64,000 bases of DNA. Source: Natrinema longum. Its GTDB lineage: Archaea > Halobacteriota > Halobacteria > Halobacteriales > Natrialbaceae. The notes beneath the pieces were generated by a model, which saw only the letters and a list, made by a program, of their open reading frames with translations, ran no database searches and was not told the DNA's origin. Each line of letters begins with the position of its first letter. The stretch's first letter is position 1. Shown piece by piece: positions 61,784 to 64,000 of this stretch. The translations under genes and the position numbers were made by a program. The stretch covers positions 1,798,001 to 1,862,000 of the forward strand of contig NZ_CP071463.1 in assembly GCF_017352095.1 (NCBI RefSeq), written 5' to 3'.

Positions 61784-62242
61784 ATGTTACGCACGCTCCT
61801 GATCGGCTTCGGGCTCCTCGAGATCGTCAGGCCGAAGCCGGTCATCGAGGCTTGCGAGCGGATCGGCCTTCGAAATCCCGCGGCGGCCCAGCGACGGCCG
61901 CTGGCGCTGACGGGCGCGCGACTCGAGGGGCTCGTCTTCGTCTGGCTGCTGGTCCGTGGCCGACAGGGATCGACGCTCGTCACTGCGATGCTCGGGCTCG
62001 CCGGCCTGGTGCTCGTCTTGCTCCCCCGACCGATCATCGCGCTCAGCCAGCATCTGGTCTACGCCGATACCGATGCGCTCGAACTCCAGCCGTGGGTGGT
62101 TCCCGCAGCGCGCCTGCTCGGGGTGCTCTACCTGACCGTCACGCTGCTTTCGCGGAGCACAGGCGAGGAGCCGACGATCGATGCGGGGACCGACGACTCG
62201 AGTCGCTCGTCGCGTCGGTTCCGGATCCGCTCGAGCCGGTGA
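61784..62242 (+). CDS. Small membrane protein, tandem paralogue 1 (152 aa)
   Basis: 152 residues with three hydrophobic segments: LRTLLIGFGLLEIVRPKPVI, ARLEGLVFVWLLV and MLGLAGLVLVLLPRPIIALS, then PWVVPAARLLGVLYLTVTLL. No family function known. It is about half identical by eye to the next gene (shared LEI..P, GARLEGL/MARLEGI, WVVPAARLLGVLYLT). The C-terminal 25 residues are polar (TDDSSRSSRRFRIRSSR) and absent from the paralogue. Stop is 11 nt before the second gene. Confidence 0.8.
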   Translation: MLRTLLIGFGLLEIVRPKPVIEACERIGLRNPAAAQRRPLALTGARLEGLVFVWLLVRGRQGSTLVTAMLGLAGLVLVLLPRPIIALSQHLVYADTDALELQPWVVPAARLLGVLYLTVTLLSRSTGEEPTIDAGTDDSSRSSRRFRIRSSR

Positions 62243-62252
62243 AGGGCACCCG

Positions 62253-62678
62253 ATGAGACGAACACTCGTGATCGCGTTCGGGATCCTCGAGCTCGTCGCG
62301 CCCGGAGTGGTCGTCGACTACGGAGAACGACTCGCGTTCGAGGAGCCCGACGCCGGCCGACGCCGCCCCTGGACGCTCCCCATGGCTCGACTCGAGGGGA
62401 TCGCGTTCTGCTGGGTGGGCGCTCGCGAAGCGGGGCTCCCGGCGGCCCTCGAGACGGCGCTCGCCGTCTACGGGCTCGTGCTGGCACTCCTCCCGCGAAC
62501 GGTCGTCGAACTGAACCTCGGGCTGGCCTACGAGAACGCCGACGAACTCGAGGTGAAACGGTGGGTCGTGCCCGCGGCGCGGTTGCTCGGCGTCGTGTAC
62601 CTGACCGCCGGGCTGTTCGCACGGCGGGTCGACGCGCCGACGGACGCGGACGTGACACACCGCGACGGACGGCAGTGA
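62253..62678 (+). CDS. Small membrane protein, tandem paralogue 2 (141 aa)
   Basis: 141 residues, paralogue of the preceding gene: RRTLVIAFGILELVAPGVVV, MARLEGIAFCWVGAREAGLP, ALAVYGLVLALLPRTVVELN, VKRWVVPAARLLGVVYLTAG. Predicted three to four membrane segments and a short polar tail. Conserved haloarchaeal type, function unknown. Co-transcribed with the first copy (10 nt between the genes). ATG 62253 chosen by alignment with the paralogue. Confidence 0.8.
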   Translation: MRRTLVIAFGILELVAPGVVVDYGERLAFEEPDAGRRRPWTLPMARLEGIAFCWVGAREAGLPAALETALAVYGLVLALLPRTVVELNLGLAYENADELEVKRWVVPAARLLGVVYLTAGLFARRVDAPTDADVTHRDGRQ

Positions 62679-62782
62679 ACCGTCCGGCCGCAGTCGACGT
62701 CGCGTTGGACGGGCTGCCGTCCCGAGTGACCGGGAACTCCACAGCCGGGTCGTGGGGTCGCCATCACTGACAGCGGCCCGTA

Positions 62783-63490
62783 CTAGTAACGGCGGACCTC
62801 GACGCCGTCGTCGGTGCCGACGTAGGTCGCGTCGGCGACCCCGACGAACAGTCCGTGTTCGACGACCCCCGGACTCCGCGAGAGTCGCGTCGCCAGTCCG
62901 TCGGGGTCGTCGATCGGCCCGAACGCACAGTCGACGACCAGGTTGCCGTTGTCGGTCACGACGGGGCCGTCCTTTCGCTCGGCGTCCCGGAGCGTGGGCT
63001 CGCCGCCCAGCGCCTGCACCCGATCGGCCGTGACGGTGTGGGCGTCGGGACGGACCTCGAGTGGCACCGAGCGGTGCAGTCGATCGGTCAGTTTCGAGGG
63101 ATCGGCGACGACGACGAACCGATCCGCGGCCGTGTCGACGAGCTTCTCGCGTGCGTGGGCCGCCCCGCCGCCCTTGATGAGCGCGCCGTAAGCGGCCGAC
63201 TCGGGATCGTCGACGACCTGATCCGCGCCGTCGATCGCGAGGTCGACGCCGTCGACCGCATCGAGCTCCGTCAAGGGGATTCCGGCCTCGAGCGCGAGCT
63301 GCCGGGACTGGAACGAGGTCGGAATCCCGCGGACATCGAGCCCGTCGTCGACGGCCCGACCGATCGCCCGGATCGCGTGGGCGGTCGTCGAGCCGGTACC
63401 GAGTCCGACGACGAATCCGTCCTCGACCGCCTCGGCCGCCCGTTCGCCGGCGCGACGTTTCGCTGCGCTGGAACCGCCATCCGTCTTCAT
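62783..63490 (-). CDS. rpiA: Ribose-5-phosphate isomerase A
   Basis: Interconverts ribose 5-phosphate and ribulose 5-phosphate; 235 residues. Motifs: VGLGTGSTTAHAIRAIG (phosphate loop), LAIDGADQVV, LIKGGGAAHAREKLVDTAAD with the catalytic Glu in REK, VVADPSKLTD, and VVTDNGNLVVDCAF. ATG 63490 fits the family start (KRRAGERAAEAV). Supplies pentose phosphate for nucleotide synthesis. Intact. Confidence 0.95.
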   Translation of the reverse strand: MKTDGGSSAAKRRAGERAAEAVEDGFVVGLGTGSTTAHAIRAIGRAVDDGLDVRGIPTSFQSRQLALEAGIPLTELDAVDGVDLAIDGADQVVDDPESAAYGALIKGGGAAHAREKLVDTAADRFVVVADPSKLTDRLHRSVPLEVRPDAHTVTADRVQALGGEPTLRDAERKDGPVVTDNGNLVVDCAFGPIDDPDGLATRLSRSPGVVEHGLFVGVADATYVGTDDGVEVRRY

Positions 63491-63536
63491 GATTGTCCAA
63501 CCGAGCGGCGACGGCAAAAGCGTTGTAGCTTCGCGC

Positions 63537-64000
63537 TCACAGATCGACGCGGTCGAACCACGAGAGTCCCACTCCGAGCGGGACGAGCGCCCAGATCGCA
63601 AGCAGGACGAAGCCGAACCACGGCCGAGCGACGAGGGGCACGGTTTCGATGTCGTACATCGTCGTCAGCGCCAGCTGGGTCTCACCGAGGACGGCACTGA
63701 TAGCGGAGCCGTAGGCGGTGCCCGGCGGGAGCGAGCTGTAGACGAGATACCAGTCCGGAAGCGACTGGACGAGCAGCGTTCCCTCGGTCGCGAAGAGCAG
63801 CGCCTGTCCCACGAGCCCCCAGAGGAACCAAAAGAGGACGACAACGACGATCACGCCGACTGCCGCCCGCGTCGTCGACCGCGTCAGCGAGGAGATTCCG
63901 ACCCCGATACAGACGTAGACGAACCCGAACAACACCGTCACCAGCGTAAAGGCCACGTAGTCGACGAGCGAAACCGAGCCGACGAACGCGAAGAGTCCCG
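63537..64000 (-). CDS. ABC-2-type membrane permease, C-terminal part
   Basis: The open frame continues off the right edge, so the start is outside the window. About 155 residues are visible, with helices VAFTLVTVLFGFVYVCIGVG, AAVGVIVVVVLFWFLWGLVG and FGFVLLAIWALVPLGVGLSW. The segment ISSLTRSTTRAAVGVIVVV, then a periplasmic-side loop with PDWYLVYSSLPPGTAYG, is typical of haloarchaeal ABC-2 permeases of the NosY/copper-protein maturation group. The final WFDRVDL is the common end of these proteins. The partner ATPase is not visible. Confidence 0.75.
   Translation of the reverse strand, partial: GLFAFVGSVSLVDYVAFTLVTVLFGFVYVCIGVGISSLTRSTTRAAVGVIVVVVLFWFLWGLVGQALLFATEGTLLVQSLPDWYLVYSSLPPGTAYGSAISAVLGETQLALTTMYDIETVPLVARPWFGFVLLAIWALVPLGVGLSWFDRVDL

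Noticed and set aside
1-64000. CRISPR array, rRNA genes, insertion sequences
   Set aside because: No regularly spaced direct repeats, no rRNA-like sequence and no transposase frame were seen.

Overview
The window is a stretch of a haloarchaeal chromosome (class Halobacteria; Natrialbales-like, the order being an inference). Evidence: high G+C with AT-rich islands only at promoters, very acidic proteins, TATA boxes about 25-35 nt before mostly leaderless starts, twin-arginine signal peptides on secreted proteins, and archaeal enzymes (Hef, Hel308, Cgi121, PurO, type 2 IPP isomerase, archaeal GlyRS, haloarchaeal glucose dehydrogenase). I see no CRISPR array, rRNA, transposase or prophage.

Layout. 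0-2.7 kb: end of a dipeptide/oligopeptide ABC operon. 2.8-31 kb: mostly housekeeping genes: CBS protein-GlyRS pair, an AbrB/PIN toxin-antitoxin module with a phased operator, a DolK-like kinase, MFS, TspO, Hef, PAP2, malate dehydrogenase, a DNPH1-like hydrolase, ferredoxin, PiT transporter, Usp, Hel308-Cgi121, a DUF59-amidohydrolase-alcohol dehydrogenase cluster, an OYE-type flavoenzyme, a Tat rhodanese lipoprotein and tRNA-Gln(CUG). 31.4-52.7 kb: an accessory catabolic locus. 53.8-64 kb: housekeeping again (PurO, phosphoesterase, CysE, phosphohexomutase, LarB, DUF1931 histone-fold protein, IPP isomerase, RpiA).

The most interesting region is 31.4-52.7 kb. Secreted enzymes come from three GH18 chitinase-type genes, a halolysin-type protease carrying a chitin-binding module, and a protein with a domain I do not recognise fused to chitin-binding and PKD modules. 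Uptake is by a sugar ABC transporter (lipoprotein, two permeases, ATPase). A signal-less GH3 enzyme of the beta-N-acetylhexosaminidase type can hydrolyse imported oligosaccharides. Downstream are a PIG-L deacetylase, a glucose dehydrogenase, a SelA/DgaE-type PLP enzyme, RidA, a galactonate-dehydratase-like enolase-superfamily protein and an IclR regulator. I infer a chitin route that is oxidative and not phosphorylated: chitooligomer to GlcNAc to glucosamine to glucosaminate to 2-keto-3-deoxygluconate. The dehydratase-like protein lacks both histidines that are catalytic in E. coli DgoD, so its reaction is open.

Other structure: two families of dispersed stem-loop elements, three copies each; five of the six copies lie at or just past gene 3' ends and four of those contain the stop codon of the neighbouring gene. 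There are several palindromic operator candidates, and one clear HxlR-family pseudogene.
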